Notes under the pieces: model-generated | Told to the model about the DNA's origin: nothing | Databases searched by the model: none | Seen by the model: the letters and a program-made list of their open reading frames with translations, nothing else | Shown here: in pieces, positions 1 through 14,250 of the stretch | Layout of the letters: every line of letters starts with the position of its first letter | Position numbering within the stretch: the stretch's first letter is position 1 | Translations under genes and position numbers: made by a program | NCBI GenBank assembly: GCA_905250125.1 | Contig: CAJNOL010000152.1 | Location: 8,200 to 72,199 of the forward strand | Length of the DNA: 64,000 nt | DNA from: Rotaria sordida | Lineage: Eukaryota > Rotifera > Eurotatoria > Philodinida > Philodinidae | Reading direction: 5' to 3'

Positions 1-357
1 TAAATTTTTCTCTCAGTCTGACATTGGACTTAATCTCAGTTTGAACATTAACATATTCATCAAATATTCGATTTTCAATTGAGTGCCGTAACCAGATGGA
101 AGCTTAGCCTTCCTACAAACGATTGAGTCCCGCTTAACTGCAGATATGATCAGAATATTGAACTCTCCTACAACGTTTTTCTGGTTATGTCATTACTTTC
201 ATCTTTGTTATTGTTGTTCTCTAAATTTAATTTCGCGAATACTCGACAATACTTTTATTGTCTATTGTGAAAAGTTTTGAGGATAATTCGACGAAAGATT
301 CTCATAATCAATATAAATTGTATTTTTCTTTCTATTCATTTAAATATATTGACTTAC
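1..357. other. probable intron or intergenic DNA at left edge
   Basis: Below the donor of the last visible EFCAB5-like exon no further exon with a convincing acceptor and open frame is seen. It is most likely part of an intron that continues off the window. Confidence 0.4.
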
Positions 358-3300
358 ATCAGTTGGATTTAATTCTTTATGTTTAACAAGTCGACTAATA
401 ATAGATAAAATTTGTTTTATTTGATCATTCCATTTTGATTTATTATTAATAAATTCATATATTGTATCTGATGATAATTGTTTTATTTTATTACATATAT
501 CCATATACCAAATACGATCAAAAAGATAATTTAAACGCATTTCATCGGATTGTTTTTCATAAGTTAAAAATTGTTTTGTTGTATCATCAATTAATTCTTG
601 TTCTAATTCATCAACAGCCATATAAATACAACGATACATCGTTATTAAATCTTGTTTTTGTTCATCTGGTAAATCTTCTTGTTCACCTAGAATGAATATG
701 TCAAACAAAATTTTTTTATCTTATTTTTGTTTGTCAACTAACCAATATTTGTATCGATTAAAGAAAAACAAAAATTATCACGTCCACGTATTGCTTGTAT
801 CATATGAGTTTGACCAAGAAATGATGTTATTGTTGATTGACAACTGACAGCAGCATGTTCCAAATTATATCTATTATTTTATTTTATTTAGTAAAAAAAC
901 AAACAAAAAATATTTTCTCTTACTTAAATACTTGTTCACGACTATTAACTAATTTTGGTGTATCAAAAATTGTTAAATTTCCATTTGAATATGTAAAAAC
1001 ATGTTTAAGTAAACGTTCTGTTGGAGTATTCATTGATGTAGGTTCATAAGTATAATAATCAACAATTGAAACCTAAATATATATATATTTAATAAAATGA
1101 AATGATTTTGAATATTAATTTCGATTGAATTAAGCGAAAAATTATTCATCTAATTCAATTGTATTCTGATGAGCATTGACAATTCCCAGAACGTTGTGTT
1201 ATTTTCGATTATACCATCGTCAAAATGCTTTCTCAATTGATTAAACTTGTTTATGTGTTAATAAATGCTTTACATATAGAATATTAATTCTTGTTCGATT
1301 TGCGAAAAAGAAAAAAAAAATCTATAATGATTAACTTACATTTGAACATCGTTGTTCAATCCAATAAGTAAATCGTTGAAGAATTTTCATCATATTCTTA
1401 TCAAAATCAACAAATGTAAATGTATCTGATAATGCTGATGCAACGCCTTCATAAAATTGTACTTCATGTTGAGCAAATGCTTTCTCTTTTTTATCTTGTA
1501 TTGTATCAATACCCAATAAACCATTAGAAGATGTATGTTGCAAACGTTTTAATGGTATTAAAACAAAACTACCCGATTGATTTTTATCATCGGGATTAAA
1601 AAATTTAATACGTGAATGATTTTTTGTTTGATTTATATATGCCCATTTTCCGCTATCAAGTATTTGAAAACTATGAAAAGAAATAAAAACCAAAAATCAT
1701 ATTAGTTATTTAATTTTAAATTTTAACTTACGATATGCCTTCACCACGTTCTAATGTTTTACCTAATAATAAATCAGTTTGATCATTTGTTGTAGCAACA
1801 TATCGTATTTGATTTCTATTATTTTCCAATAAAGCAATATAAATACTTAAATGTTTTGATGGTTGGTTACTAAATGTTTCCGAATCTTTTTGTATTATAT
1901 CCATAACTTCTTTATAAAGATAACCTAATGTTCGAAATGGAATATTACGTATACGTTTTAACCATTGATGACGAGTATGAATACGTGTACGATCGGATGC
2001 ATTTATCTAACAAAAATCAATATATATATATATATATATATATATGTAAATAAATAAAGATTATTTTAATATAATACTTGTGGTTGTTGATTATCAATAT
2101 ATTTAAGAAGTTCATCGAAGTTTTCACCACCACCCATTGTTTCATTAAGTGTTTGATGAATATTAATAACAAGATCATAAAATTGTGTACTACTTAATTG
2201 TTTTTGATCTTGATATGTTTGAAGAACTTTTATTTAAAAAAAAAAACAATAACTATTTTAAATATTCGACAATACAAAAGAAAATTTTTATATGAATAAT
2301 CAAAATTAAATTTTCATTGAAATAAGACTTAAACTTATAAGATTGAAACAAAAATAATTAGAAGATTAAATTATCTATCAATGAATATTTACATATTATT
2401 CATACGAAATAAATCACATTAGAGTATAATATTTTTCTACTGATAGGCGGAAGAAAAACGCAAAAAGTTTATGCTTTAAGTTCTTGAGAGGATCTTAAGA
2501 GAAGTGACCAGTGTCCCTGAACTACCACTATATCTTAAGGAGCTAAGTCTCGTTTATCATGTGCACAATGAGACGCATTGTGGAAACTGAGTTGTCACAA
2601 TCTTGCGCCGATATTCGGAATAACAGCGAAAGTGTGCAAAACCATTAACTAGAATGTTCATCGGCTCGACAGGACTGTATCTTTCATAGTATAGAAAGAC
2701 AAGTTTTTTTTGCCTTGATTGCACTATGCTTGATTTTTACTTCCAATCGAAAGGTAAGAATATTTAAAAAATCAAACTATTTTTGAAGTTTTTAGAAAAT
2801 ATTATTAATTTTCCTAAATTTAGAATTTAAAAATGATTTTATGACAAAAAAAATCAAACATTTTGTTCAATATAACATAAACCTATTCCTTTGTCTTATT
2901 CAAATCTTCATAAACATTTTTATCAATTTACCTTGTTCAATCTGTTCAATGGCTGCTCCATCTTTATACTGTTTAAGAATATTAACCAATGGCTCAAGTT
3001 TAATAAGTCCTGTACATGTTGTATTCATTTTTTCAAAGACTAAATCACTTTGAGTACGTTGTTCTGCATCAATAAGACGTTGTTGCATCTATTTACAAAT
3101 TTTTAAAATTATTTCAAACTATATCGAGCACACTACAAAAATTTTTTTGCTTGCCTCTCATAAAATACATTATTTAAGTGCAAGTATTCTATTATTATGC
3201 ATAGGATTATGGGGCAAATTTTAACCTTTTTAGTTGTACTTTCTCATGTCTTTCATATTAGTATCACATAGAAATTGTGAAACTAAGTGTTTTTGGTTCC

Positions 3301-6300
3301 AGTTTCCTTAACTTCTTTCCTAGTGATTTCGGTTATGGCATAGATGGAACCGATCTACGGGTAATAAACGAGATACTGGTGATATGTCAACTCATCATTG
3401 AATGCCAGTCTATCGACAATATACCGATCTACAGGTAACAGACCGAGCCTTAAAATGAAATCTCGCTCCACTATGAACTGTTCTGAGTTAAATTGGTAGC
3501 TTGTCGCATACTGGTATAATGCTTCATTATTGACAACAATAGTTTCATTGAGAGCATTTTCTAAACTATTTGTTAAACTAATTGTTGTGTGATCAGCAAG
3601 ATTAAGCCTGATTCCACGTATTGTTTTTTATATGGATACAATCATAGATCAGAAAAGTAGAAAATTTAGACCGGTATCGGACCGGACCGGATCGGCTAGT
3701 AACCGATACCAGTTCCATCTATGAGTTATGGTTTCGATAATCAGAAACAAGACTAAAGTTAATCTCGTCTCATACCATTCTCGATATCAGTTTGAACTCT
3801 CACTCGAAGGATTTCGCACCATGACTTTATACGACAATATTATTTTTTATATCAATGACGAAATACAGTCTAGAGTCAAACAAGTCTATTTTAACTCAGC
3901 TCATATTCTCTATTAGTGGATGAACAATTCAACACTTCGTGGACTCTGCTTCGCATAGAAAGAGTTCGAAATTATATAGATCATAGTGTGATAATAAAAT
4001 ATTTGCATTTAAATTATGATTTTTAGGAGAGTCGAGCGAAAAACCTTCTATAGTAATCCATATACAAAAAAACAACAAATACGTTGATAAATTTACAAGA
4101 ATCTTTTTTGCATTTTTTTCTTCATTTGTTTCTTTATAATTTGAACGAAAATAATCAATTAATGCTGATATAACCATTTCATTTTTTTTCAAACCACAAA
4201 ATGATATTAATAAAGCACTAAATTGTATTTTATCGATAAGTTGTTCATCAAATTGTATTGATTTTTCATGATCAATTGTATCAAAATGTTCTAAATTATC
4301 TTTTAAAAACAAAACAAAAATAATTAAAGATATTATTTAAAAAAAAGAAATAAAAGAATTATTATTTGCATTTACATATTGGTTTGTGTTCATTTGTAAA
4401 ACGAAATTCAGCTTCATCTATTCAAATATAAAACATATAAGAATTTCAAAGAAAAATAAAAAAACAAAATAATCTTACAAACTGAAGGATGTTTTAATTC
4501 AATATTAAATTTTTTTTGTTCATCATTTGTTTGTTCTTGTCCTTCGTCAATTTTTATATTTTCATCAGCTGAAATTGATGATACAATTTGTTGTTCATTG
4601 GTTACTGGTGATCCAGGTGGTTTTTCTTGTTGAACTGTTTCTGATTCTGATGAAGTTTCATTCGATTTCATTTCATTATTTAATATTGTTTGTTTAACAA
4701 CAGGCCCTAATAAAAAAAAAAAGAATCTTATTAAACCCTTCCCATAGTATAGCAGTTCACTGGCATTCTAATTTATTTCACAAATCAAAAATTTGAAGAT
4801 CGAGTATTATTGCAATCAACATCATCTTAGACGTTTATGTACAGTTCAGAAACGTAAGAAAATATGTTTCAATTATCTTGAAAGTAGTATTTTAAAAAAA
4901 TCCCATTACTATCATATAAGAGATATCATATTCATCTCATACTTGAAAACCTTTCGCATAGTTTCAACCGACTATCGTTCATCAGCTTTGTCAAGCGCCT
5001 CATTTTTTAGTGTAAGATTTGTTCATATTTTTGTCACCATTTTACATTATTTCATTTCTAGACTCGATGTAACCCGATGAGAGAAAAAATCCGAACAGAA
5101 TAGTATTAAAGCATACCTATTTTCTATTCGCTAGTTCCTGAACAGCTGTGTGTTATTAATGTTCATGTATACATTTTTCAGCTCACGAAAGAAACTCGTT
5201 TGTTCGTTAATAGAAAACATATTGAACAAACGAAATTAGATACATCAAAACAGCGGAAAGCGATGAATTACATTACTGTTTTGCGCAGGTTTAGAATATT
5301 TGTTCACGTGAATGTAGGTGTCAGTGTGAATGAAGAGAAGATTCAGGTCAGCACCCACACTCAACATGGAATTGCTGGGTTCGGGTCTACAAAAATGTGA
5401 ACCCGCAGTGCTGTAAGATTCATCCCTGCGAGCAAGTGTTCGACTCTCATTCTGCACTCGTTCAAATAGGGAAAGTATCTATTACATTTAGAACGTTATA
5501 AGCTTGAGACTAGACTTCTATTAAACAAAAAACTAAGACAAATAAATATTTACATTGATTTGGTTGATTAACATATTGTTTATCATTATCATTTAAAGCA
5601 TTATAAAATGTTTGTAATACTTTCATAACATTTTGTCGAAGAAGATAGTCACTCTAAGAAAAAAAAAAGTTCTTTTTTTTTTTGTTTATTTAATATTCAA
5701 ATACTTGTTTATCATCTAATTTATTAAAAAGACGTTGTAAGAGAAGATTAAGTTCATGTTCTTGAACAATATTTGAATATGTTTGTGCGTAATGACGATA
5801 TGTATTTATAATTGAATCAAAATTTTCTAATGATTGATTTTTTAAACTATTAAGAAAATTCTGTCGAAAAAAATAAAATTTAATAAAGTTTCAATTAAAA
5901 TATAATTACACACACTTCAGTAAATGCACCAAGATGCATTCGATGTGATTGAAATGGAGATATATTTAATTTTAAATCATTTTGTTTTGATATTTCATTG
6001 AATTGTTCAATCATATTGTTTATCTAAAGATAATATTCTCTTATAATTATTTATTTTTTTAATAAAATTATATTGAATGTTTATAAGTTATTCTCTGATA
6101 ATAATTGAAATAATATTTTAGATTTAAAACTCTTTTATATCAATATTCTATTCTATTTCTTATTTTTCTAATATTCAAAATAAATATATAATTACCAATC
6201 TAGTTTGAATCCATCCTCTTTCAGGCACATTCCAATCAAAAAAGAATGTTCGAAGTAAATTTTTTCGTCGTTCTTCTTCTTTACTAATAGTATCATATTG

Positions 6301-7314
6301 TTGACTACGTTCATTTTGTCTTTGTTTAAGTATTGTACGTAACAGTGTTTCTTCTTCACCATAGATTTTTAATACTTGAATTTTTTTTGTATTTAATAAT
6401 GATTTCATTGAATAATGATATGGTGATAATGATGAATAATGTATATATTTCGGATTATTACGCATTAAAAATGATGCTAAACGATTAATTGGATTAAATG
6501 AACGATCTGATGTTGTTGTTTCAATTAAATGACGTTCATCTGCTTCATTAATAACTTTTTCACAAGCTAAAACTACTAATGGAATAAGATTTTCAAGTAA
6601 ATCATTAAGAACTGTCTGAGATAAATTTAATGTCCACCATTCAGCTGTTAAACTTTCAATAATAGTACTTGAAGCAACTTCTTGAATTATTTTTGATGAT
6701 GTTTTTTTTCGATCTTGAGAAAGATAATTATCAAGTAGATTATCATCATCATCTATTGATGAACTAAAATTATTAATGAAAAAAGAAAAAAAAAACATAA
6801 ATTTCTATAAATTAATATCGTTGTTCTTCTAATGTTTAAAATTATGAATTACTTTGATTGATTTATTCAAATAGATCCATTGTATAGGATTTCTATGAGA
6901 TCGAGTACATGAACTTTTTAGGTATAAGTTATGAAAATTGATAATAATACAATTATAAATAATAGAAAAAATTTATTTTTGATATTCTCAACACTAAATA
7001 TGTATTTGGTGACATTATGTGTTACAATAATAATTGCTTCTGTTTTATGAGAAGAAATGAATAAATTAACTTAGGATGTAGAAGATCTCGAAAATAAGAA
7101 ATAGATTTCTACATCGATATAAACACATGAAGTTTGCCAGTTATCGTGTCTTTTTTTTTGTTGGATTAATGTTTCGTTTTTATGTTACATACTGAGTTTG
7201 TTGATTATTATTCTGCATTGTTTGTTGTTCACGGTGGGTTCGAGATGATCTATAATAAATAAGAATATTGAAATGATTTAATTAACTTTTGAAGTCATAC
7301 CCGCCGACAAGCAT
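358..7314 (-). CDS. EFCAB5-like EF-hand/GAF protein, 3' end off the left edge
   Basis: Sixteen exons (7314-7301, 7249-7193, 6763-6196, 6023-5916, 5860-5705, 5653-5554, 4706-4479, 4417-4376, 4299-4097, 3088-2932, 2226-2078, 2006-1732, 1670-1340, 1072-924, 870-743, 686-358) join in phase to 998 residues. A donor at 357 shows it continues past the edge. The start ATG opens a 14-base first exon. Seen: a motif LASFLMRNNPKY in exon 3, an acidic Glu/Gln/Ser-rich stretch in exon 7, an EF-hand-like helix-loop-helix (LVFEKMNTTCTGLIKLEPL) in exon 10, and a GAF-like domain over exons 12-13 (YVATTNDQ, GKTLERGEGIS, GSFVLIPLKRL, LLGIDTIQD). This order resembles vertebrate EFCAB5, a poorly studied protein linked to cilia or sperm; the name is from memory of the family. 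It is divergent from the SPATS2-like gene. Confidence 0.72.
3339..3723. mobile_element. hAT-like MITE in intron of the EFCAB5-like gene
   Basis: A 385-base segment starts with CATAGATGGAAC and ends with its exact reverse complement GTTCCATCTATG. Flanks are GGTTATGG (3331-3338) and AGTTATGG (3724-3731), a 7 of 8 match. CA...TG termini with an 8-base target duplication are typical of the hAT superfamily. Short length and no coding sequence make it a non-autonomous element. It lies in the 1-kb intron 3089-4096. Just inside the right end is a run of ACCGG/ATCGG repeats (3671-3696). Confidence 0.7.
4707..5553. other. long intron of the EFCAB5-like gene
   Basis: The phase-1 exons on either side (5653-5554 and 4706-4479) join cleanly, so this 847-base stretch is intron. 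A locally less AT-rich segment at 5340-5460 contains GGGTCTACAAAAATGTGAAC, which resembles GGCTCCATAAAAATGTAGAC near 11134. No coding exon was found in it. Confidence 0.6.
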
Positions 7315-9732
7315 CTTTAATAATCGTATATAATTTTCTTTTTTTAAATTGTTTTCTTCTTAAATTTTCTACATTTCATCACTAAGCAACTACCTTTAAA
7401 ATTTGAAATTCTTGATACTAAGGACATCTATCATTTTTATTATTTGTAATAAATAACAAAATTATATTAGAAAATATTCGAAATTTTTGAAATTCTTTAT
7501 TTATATTGAATAATAAATTGTAAATGATATAAAAATAAAAATCTACAAATCAAAATTGAGATGATTTCCTCTCTTTTTTTTTCTTCTCTTTCTCTAAAGC
7601 ATTTATACAATGTAAACTAGCTGATTCGATGACGTATCTGACATCAAATGAATAAACATATGAAAGTAGTAAATTTTTTTTTTTTATTCCTTTGGTATGT
7701 TTTAATCCTGGTGATTGCATAATCTGTTGTTTTCAATAGAGACTTTTTTTTTCTTGCTTATTCGTTCTGTTGTTTATGCTTAATTGTCTGTTTGAAAAAG
7801 TATGAGTGTGGTTTCTGTCTTAGAATAATCATATTGATTTATTTCTCTCTCTCTCTCTCTTTCTCTTTCTCTTTCTCTCTCTCGATCTCTTTCGTGCTTT
7901 TCGAAAGACGTGACTTTCTTCTTTTTTTTTTTATTGTATAAGTAAATCGACAATTGATATTATTGACCTTCGTCACATTTATTGTGAGTATTTTATTTTC
8001 TTTTTTTGTTAGCTTTACTTAGTAGATATGTCGTTGCAAATTTTTACCTTGGTCAGTCTATGTTATCATCATTTTGCACTTATTTATCTTTTTCTTATTT
8101 GTTTTGAATGATGTCAGAACAATAGAATAGAGATAATTTTTGACACAGATATAAATATATTTGTTTTTGAAATTAGGTTTTTTTTCTTATAAAATATTAT
8201 CAAAGGTATTTTATTAGTTATTCTTGTTTAGTATGGAATAGACAGACAGAGAGAGAGAGAGAGAGAGAAAGAAAAACTGCATTTTTTTCTTTATATGTAT
8301 GCAAAGATGATAATGGTAGTATGTTTAAGACACTAGCGGTGATAGTTTATATCGATTGAGGGCGTACAAACTGAAGCGAGAGAGAGAGAAGACGATATTT
8401 ACATTCTTGTCTGTCTATAGTTATAATTTAGACGACGACTAGCAAGAGGAAAAGGAAGTAGAAGAATAAGATACACAACTATACAATGTCGGGCGTCCCA
8501 ACATCGTATTGGTACATATTCTAGACTTGTTCGCATGTCGATTTCTTCTGTTGACTTTGAGCCACATAGTTTTGCCACCTATTCTTTTCTCATATGAACA
8601 AAATGATTGTCTATTGACATTTTCCGTTCTTTCTTTTTCTTCTCTTCGTCATTATTCAGTTTGATAGATATATCTATAGAGAGAGAGAGAGGAAGAGCAA
8701 AGAGACGATTTAGATTTACAGTATATATTTTTTTTACTTACAAAAGAAAAAAAAAAGATTTAATGAGCCACCGACAGTATAGAAATGAAATATTTCTTTT
8801 TATTTTTCAAGGTGGTTTTTTTGACTTTTGTAATCAACCAATATATTATTAGCATCAAAATCGATCATTATTATGAAAAAAAAACAAAAGAACACAATCA
8901 CGCATTATTATACGTCAAAATCAAGAACGGATTGTGTTTTTTTGTTATTTTCATAAACAACCTACACCCACTTACTCCATTTCGTTTTTTTTTTGTGCTT
9001 TATCTAAATCGCAATGTCATTGTCATCGTACTTATATCGACTTATCTACGCATCATCACACAGCTGTGCATCATTGTTTTATATTGCACTTTTATTCTGT
9101 TTTTCTTCTCGAAAGTTGTACATATGTTTGATATATGATATTGTTTAACTCATAAACAAAAACGTAATATCAAACAAAAAAATCAGGTATTTTATTTATA
9201 TATACTACATTTTTTCGTAAGTTTTTTTTTTCATTTTTTGAGTTACAAAAGAAGTATGAAAAGAACAATTCATAATTTTTTCGTTATTTACGATAATTAT
9301 CATTTATATATAGTTATTTTATTTGTTGTCCTTGTTGTCAATTACATAATATAGGTCGTTTGATGATAATATTTTTACTTTCGAGAAAAGTATGTTCTTT
9401 TATCCTGTTGATAAAAGGGAATATAAAGGACTATTTTTTTTTTTTTGCAATAAACGTTTACAGCTGCGTCAAGAGTTACATTTTACATGTTATTTTCTAA
9501 TAAAAAAAAGACAACAGCAAATAGAAAATTTTTCATTTTCATCAAAAATACCCAAGAGATTATTTATTAGCAAAAACAGGTATATAATAATAATAAATAT
9601 TTGCATTGTCATGCAATTTAATAGGAATATAAAGCAAAGAAATTTAGTATTTTTATCTATGATTGTTGGTTTTTATTTTTCTTTTTGTTTTTTTTTGAAG
9701 ATTAAGAATAGAAAAAAAAGAACAAGACAATA
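7315..9732. other. divergent intergenic region with simple repeats
   Basis: This lies between two outward-facing start codons (7314 minus, 9733 plus), so it should hold both promoters. It has long T and A tracts, CT-rich repeats (about 7843-7884), GA-rich repeats (about 8244-8271, 8379-8391, 8677-8692) and no coding-like frame. Short open frames here are simple-sequence translations. Confidence 0.6.
7843..7884. repeat. CT-rich microsatellite
   Basis: CT/TTTCT repeat in the divergent intergenic region. GA-type tracts occur on the same strand 400-800 bases downstream. Confidence 0.85.
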
Positions 9733-12700
9733 ATGCCACGAAAAAATGCCATGCGTGATAATGTATCTGCTGTTCGTTCTCAATTACCCGATTTATCTAA
9801 TCTTTCACGTGAAAAAATTGAACTTGCATTACTTTATTATGAATTAAATGTAGATGAAACAGTAGAAGCATTTAAACAAAGTAAATTTATTTCTCTTTTT
9901 TTGTTTTCAATAGTTATTTTATAATTTTTGTTTTTTCTCAGATGGAGCTATTGAAGCTCTTAGTGGTTGGACTGAAATGAACAATAATCGTGGAAATGTA
10001 AAAAGATTCTTTTTATTTAAAAAAAAATAAAATAAAACGAATTTACTTTTAGAATTCTACCAAGCGGACAAATAATAAACCTACTACTAGTCGAAATAAC
10101 AAAACAACACCATCCAATGGTATTTTACGTCCATCACAACGTGTTTCAAATATATTTCAAACATTTGCTGAAGGTGGCATACCAACAATTACTACGAATG
10201 GTATAAGAAAAAAAAAATTAATTTCAATAAAATAAAATTTTCCTTTTTTGTTGTTTTTTTAGGAAATACATCAATATCTAATACAGAAATTTCTTCATCA
10301 TCATTTGATGAACAACCAAATAATGATCTTCAAACATATCCATCAACTGATATTTCATTTCATCCATGTCTTAGTCAAGGTAAAAACAAAAAAACAATGA
10401 TTTTTGTTTTTATTTATTTAATTTAAATTTTCTGCTAGATTCAACAACAAATAATTCTGAATCATTAATAAATGGTAGTGAATCAACAGAAAATAATTTT
10501 CATGATACATCGAATGTAATAACAACTGATGAAATTGATTTATTAACAAATCATATTGATCAAGATAATCATAATATAAATGAAACAAATGGATATAATG
10601 GAAAATCAAAACGTCGACGAAGTATAAAAGATAGTAATGATTCAATATCGTCAATGACATTAAATCATGATCAAACTCAACAATCATTATCTAATGATAT
10701 TCAACAATCAACGAACAATTCAATCCCAACAACAACAACAACAACAATAAAACCAGTGGCAAAATCCTCTTCTTCTGCAAATATAACAATATTTAGTAAT
10801 AATAGAAAACGTAAGAAATTATCGTTTGATTAACGAGTGATCGAAAATTAATTTGATAAAATGCTCAGCCTTTTAAAGGAGCCTACAATAAATTTAAAAA
10901 CATTGAATTAGATTCAAAATTTTTGTAGAACTTCTGATTTAGAAGTTATGAACCGACCTTTTCAGTAATAGTCTCTATTATCGATTTTTTTTGCATAGAA
11001 TTAAAGGCAAAATTGTTCTCTACAAAATGATATAAGAATCAAGAGTTTTAGCTTAATCATCCAGGGCTAATATATATGGACCTGCGAGTTCAAAGTTTAA
11101 TCCGAGTCCTGAAGTTTAGCTTTTCTTGGATCTGGCTCCATAAAAATGTAGACTCGCATTTCCCTACTTGCTGGATATCATTTATATAAATACAACTAAA
11201 ATTATTCCATACAACTGAAGTTTTTGGTTATCAATTAATTTGTTAATTTCTTTTTTTTTATTAACATAATGGTCTTATCAACTAAGTGAAAACTTTTAAT
11301 TTGTTAAGCATCGAGTGATAGGAAAGTAAACAACAAGAAATAAACTGTACATTGATTTTTTCTGAGAGTAACCAATAAATAGTTAAAACATTGATCCTTC
11401 GCTTGATCATGTGCACTAAGGGTGATAGATTTTGGTGGAAAAAAAAACTCTGATATGCATCTGGCTAGGTCCAAATCCATGTTTTTGTGGATTTGTAGCT
11501 TCCTAACAACTAAGCTTACATTATGAGTCGGTTTTCCATATAAATCGAGAATTTTGATACAGTATTTCTTACCCGAAATACTCACTGTTAACAAATGATT
11601 TGAAGCAAACTAATCATTAACGTGCCATTTTATTAAGAAAGATGTGCTGTATTTGAAATTATTTTCACTTCTACTTTGAGTAAGTTTTGGTGCATCGAAG
11701 TTCGTTTAAATTTAATTTATGGACCTCTAAAAGGTTCCGTTTATAACTCTTAAATCAGCAGTTCTAGAAAAATTTTGAACGCATATTCGAAAATAACATA
11801 AAAATTCTTATTTTAACTCGATATTTTCAAATTTCTATAGGCTCATTTGAAAGATTTGAAAAAATGATTATACATTTTGTCAAATTACTTGTTCAATCAA
11901 TCGTTATTAGAATAAGATTTTTATTTGAATTTTTTTTTTATTTTAGTCCTTACAAAATCTACTAAAGATCTTCAACGTCAAACATCAACATTAACTAATG
12001 TTGAATTATCATTTGAAAATGAAATAAAATCTTCTATAAAACGTATCGATGATGTATTCAAACAAATTCATGATATAATTAAAGAACGTGAAGTTGAATT
12101 ATATTTAGAAATTGATAAAGTTAAAGAACAAGGTTTAAATATAATTCGTAATCGACAACAACGTGCTACTGAATTACGTCAACGTATGGATCGTTGTGAT
12201 CGTCTTGAACCATTAGAAATTGATCATCTTCGAAATGATGTCAAACAATTTGTTACTGATCGTCGTTATGATTTAGGTGAAGAATTAACATCATCACATC
12301 GTTTTCAATATGATCAAACAATTATTGATGCATTAAAAAATTTTGGAACAGTTTTAAGAATTGATAGAAAATATGATCGATCACGTACTTTATCAACATC
12401 ATCATCAGCAGCATTAGTAGAACAAAATAGTACAACAACAGAAGAAATTCTACCAGAAAAATCTATAGGAAATATTCAAACATCTTTCAATAATATTCGA
12501 ACATCATCATCAACAACATCAAATGAACATAGGTCTTCTAATTATCAACAACAACCATTACCACAGAGAATTCATCAAAAACAAAATTTCAATGGTAACA
12601 ATACTGTTAATCATTATGAAAATTCTCATGTGCCATCATTAACTAATGGTTTTTATCAATATTATGATGATTCAAATAACTATCAAAGTAAAACAAAAAA

Positions 12701-12938
12701 AAAAAGCAAAATAATCTTGAAAACTTTTATTAAAAATTTCTTTCTTTTAGATGTAAATTATCGTCGTCGACCACAACAACAAAAATATCCTCAACATTTT
12801 AATGAAAATACTCGTCGTTCACGTCCAATACCATCATCTAATAATAATCGTCGTAATGGTTACAATAACAGTGAAACAAAACCTACCCATCGTGATCCTC
12901 AATCATCTCAAACAATAGCTCCTCTTATAAGCAATTAA
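9733..12938 (+). CDS. SPATS2/SPATS2L-like protein
   Basis: Seven exons (9733-9880, 9942-9997, 10053-10200, 10263-10379, 10439-10810, 11947-12687, 12751-12938) give 589 residues. The N-terminus (about 8-65) is a CUE/UBA-like helical domain: AVRSQLPDLSNLSREKIELA, then EAFKQNGAIEALSGW, the arrangement found at the start of SPATS2 proteins. A Ser/Thr/Asn-rich linker follows. From about residue 282 is the SPATS2 coiled coil (STKDLQRQTSTL, SSIKRIDDVF, EIDKVKEQGL, RQQRATELRQRM, DVKQFVTDRRYD). The C-terminus is Arg/Asn/Gln-rich. Vertebrate SPATS2 and SPATS2L are cytoplasmic or nucleolar RNA-associated proteins with unclear biochemistry. Intron 5 (1.1 kb) carries a fold-back insertion. The last intron (63 nt) has no in-frame stop. 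Confidence 0.85.
10875..11862. repeat. fold-back (inverted-repeat) insertion in SPATS2-like intron 5
   Basis: Left arm about 10875-10970 and right arm about 11715-11862 are diverged inverted copies. For example, GTAGAACTTCTGATTTAGAA on the left matches the reverse complement of the stretch around 11750-11770, and GGAGCCTACA on the left pairs with GGCTCATTT on the right. The arms enclose about 750 bases of unrecognised sequence. No transposase is seen. Confidence 0.5.
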
Positions 12939-13749
12939 AAAAATAAAATGTATTTTTGTTTTTATCGTATAAATCATTTGTATACTGTTGATCGTTATCC
13001 TTCACTTTCTAGTGTGTTTTAAACATGATTTTTTTTTCTCTTCTTACTGACATATTTATTCTTTATATATATATATATATATATGTATACATACAATGAT
13101 TTTGATTACAATACAAACAAACATAAAAAAATAAGCATATTTATTCTTTTTGTTTTTTTGTTTTTTGTTCTGGTCAAGATTATCTTGTTCTTTTTTTATT
13201 TCTGTGCATCTACGTTTCTTTTTCTCTCTTCTTGTTTAACGATTTTTTTTTATTTGCTTCTTTTGGACAAGTGACTATGGTGCTGTTATTGCTTTAATAT
13301 ATATATATATATATATATGAGAAACAACGTTCGTTTTTTTTAAGCTCAATTTCCTTGGAAATTACGTTTGTTTTATTTCTTTGATATTTATTATCTTTCA
13401 TTCTTTTTTTTTTCATTTTGTTTTCTTAACTGTAACTTAACACGAAGAAAAATGATGAGATGATTTAGTAAAAGGCAAAAAATAAACAAGATATTAACAT
13501 GAAAAAAATTTATTATTTCTTGATATTGGTTGATTTCGATTTTTTCTTTATTGGTTTTTTGATATTTAATTTTGGTAATGGAGTAATAAATTGACTAAAA
13601 TATAGAATTGATGTGTGATTTTTTTCAATCGATCGATTTCGATTAACTTACAGATAACTAACAGAACCTTTTTTTGCAATTTTTTTGAGATAATTCCATA
13701 AGATAAAATGAAGAGTTTTATCCAAAGTAATACCAGCATCCTGATAGAA

Positions 13750-14250
13750 AGAAATTTTAATATTTTTTCTAATCTTACAAGGGAAGTCCTCCAGTTATTC
13801 AACCGTTTTCGAATCGAGCTTATGCATATTACATAGATCCAAATGAACTATGAATACCCTGAAAAGAGTTCGCATTCTTAGTTTATGGCTATGGAGATAC
13901 TGGTCTTTTACAATATTTTTTAAATAAATGCTGTGTTCCAGAAAAATTCATTTTTGAATTTTGACTTGAAACTTTGCATAGAGACACGTCATAACGAGAA
14001 TAATTTATTGTGAAAGTTTCAGATTGAAATTCGAAAATGAGTCTTTTTTTTTGTGTTTCTGAGAAGACCACGATGTTCATTTTAAAAAGTTCTATAAAAG
14101 TGCAGTATCTCGGTAGCAATAAGCTAAGTGCACGAACTCTTTTTCAGGATATTTATTATTCATTTGAATCTACATAATGTACATAGTTTCGACTAAAAAG
14201 TGATCTATCAATTGGCAAACTTCCTTGGTTAGACGATATTTAAAGCAGAT
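13750..14250. repeat. fold-back element
   Basis: Left arm about 13750-13945 and right arm about 14055-14250 are inverted copies with small indels. CCTGAAAAGAGTTCG (13858-13872) matches the reverse complement of CGAACTCTTTTTCAGG (14133-14148), and GGAGATACTG on the left pairs with CAGTATCTC on the right. The match continues outward to CTAATCTTACAAGGGAAG against CTTCCTTGGTTAGA. No coding sequence is recognised. Confidence 0.65.
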
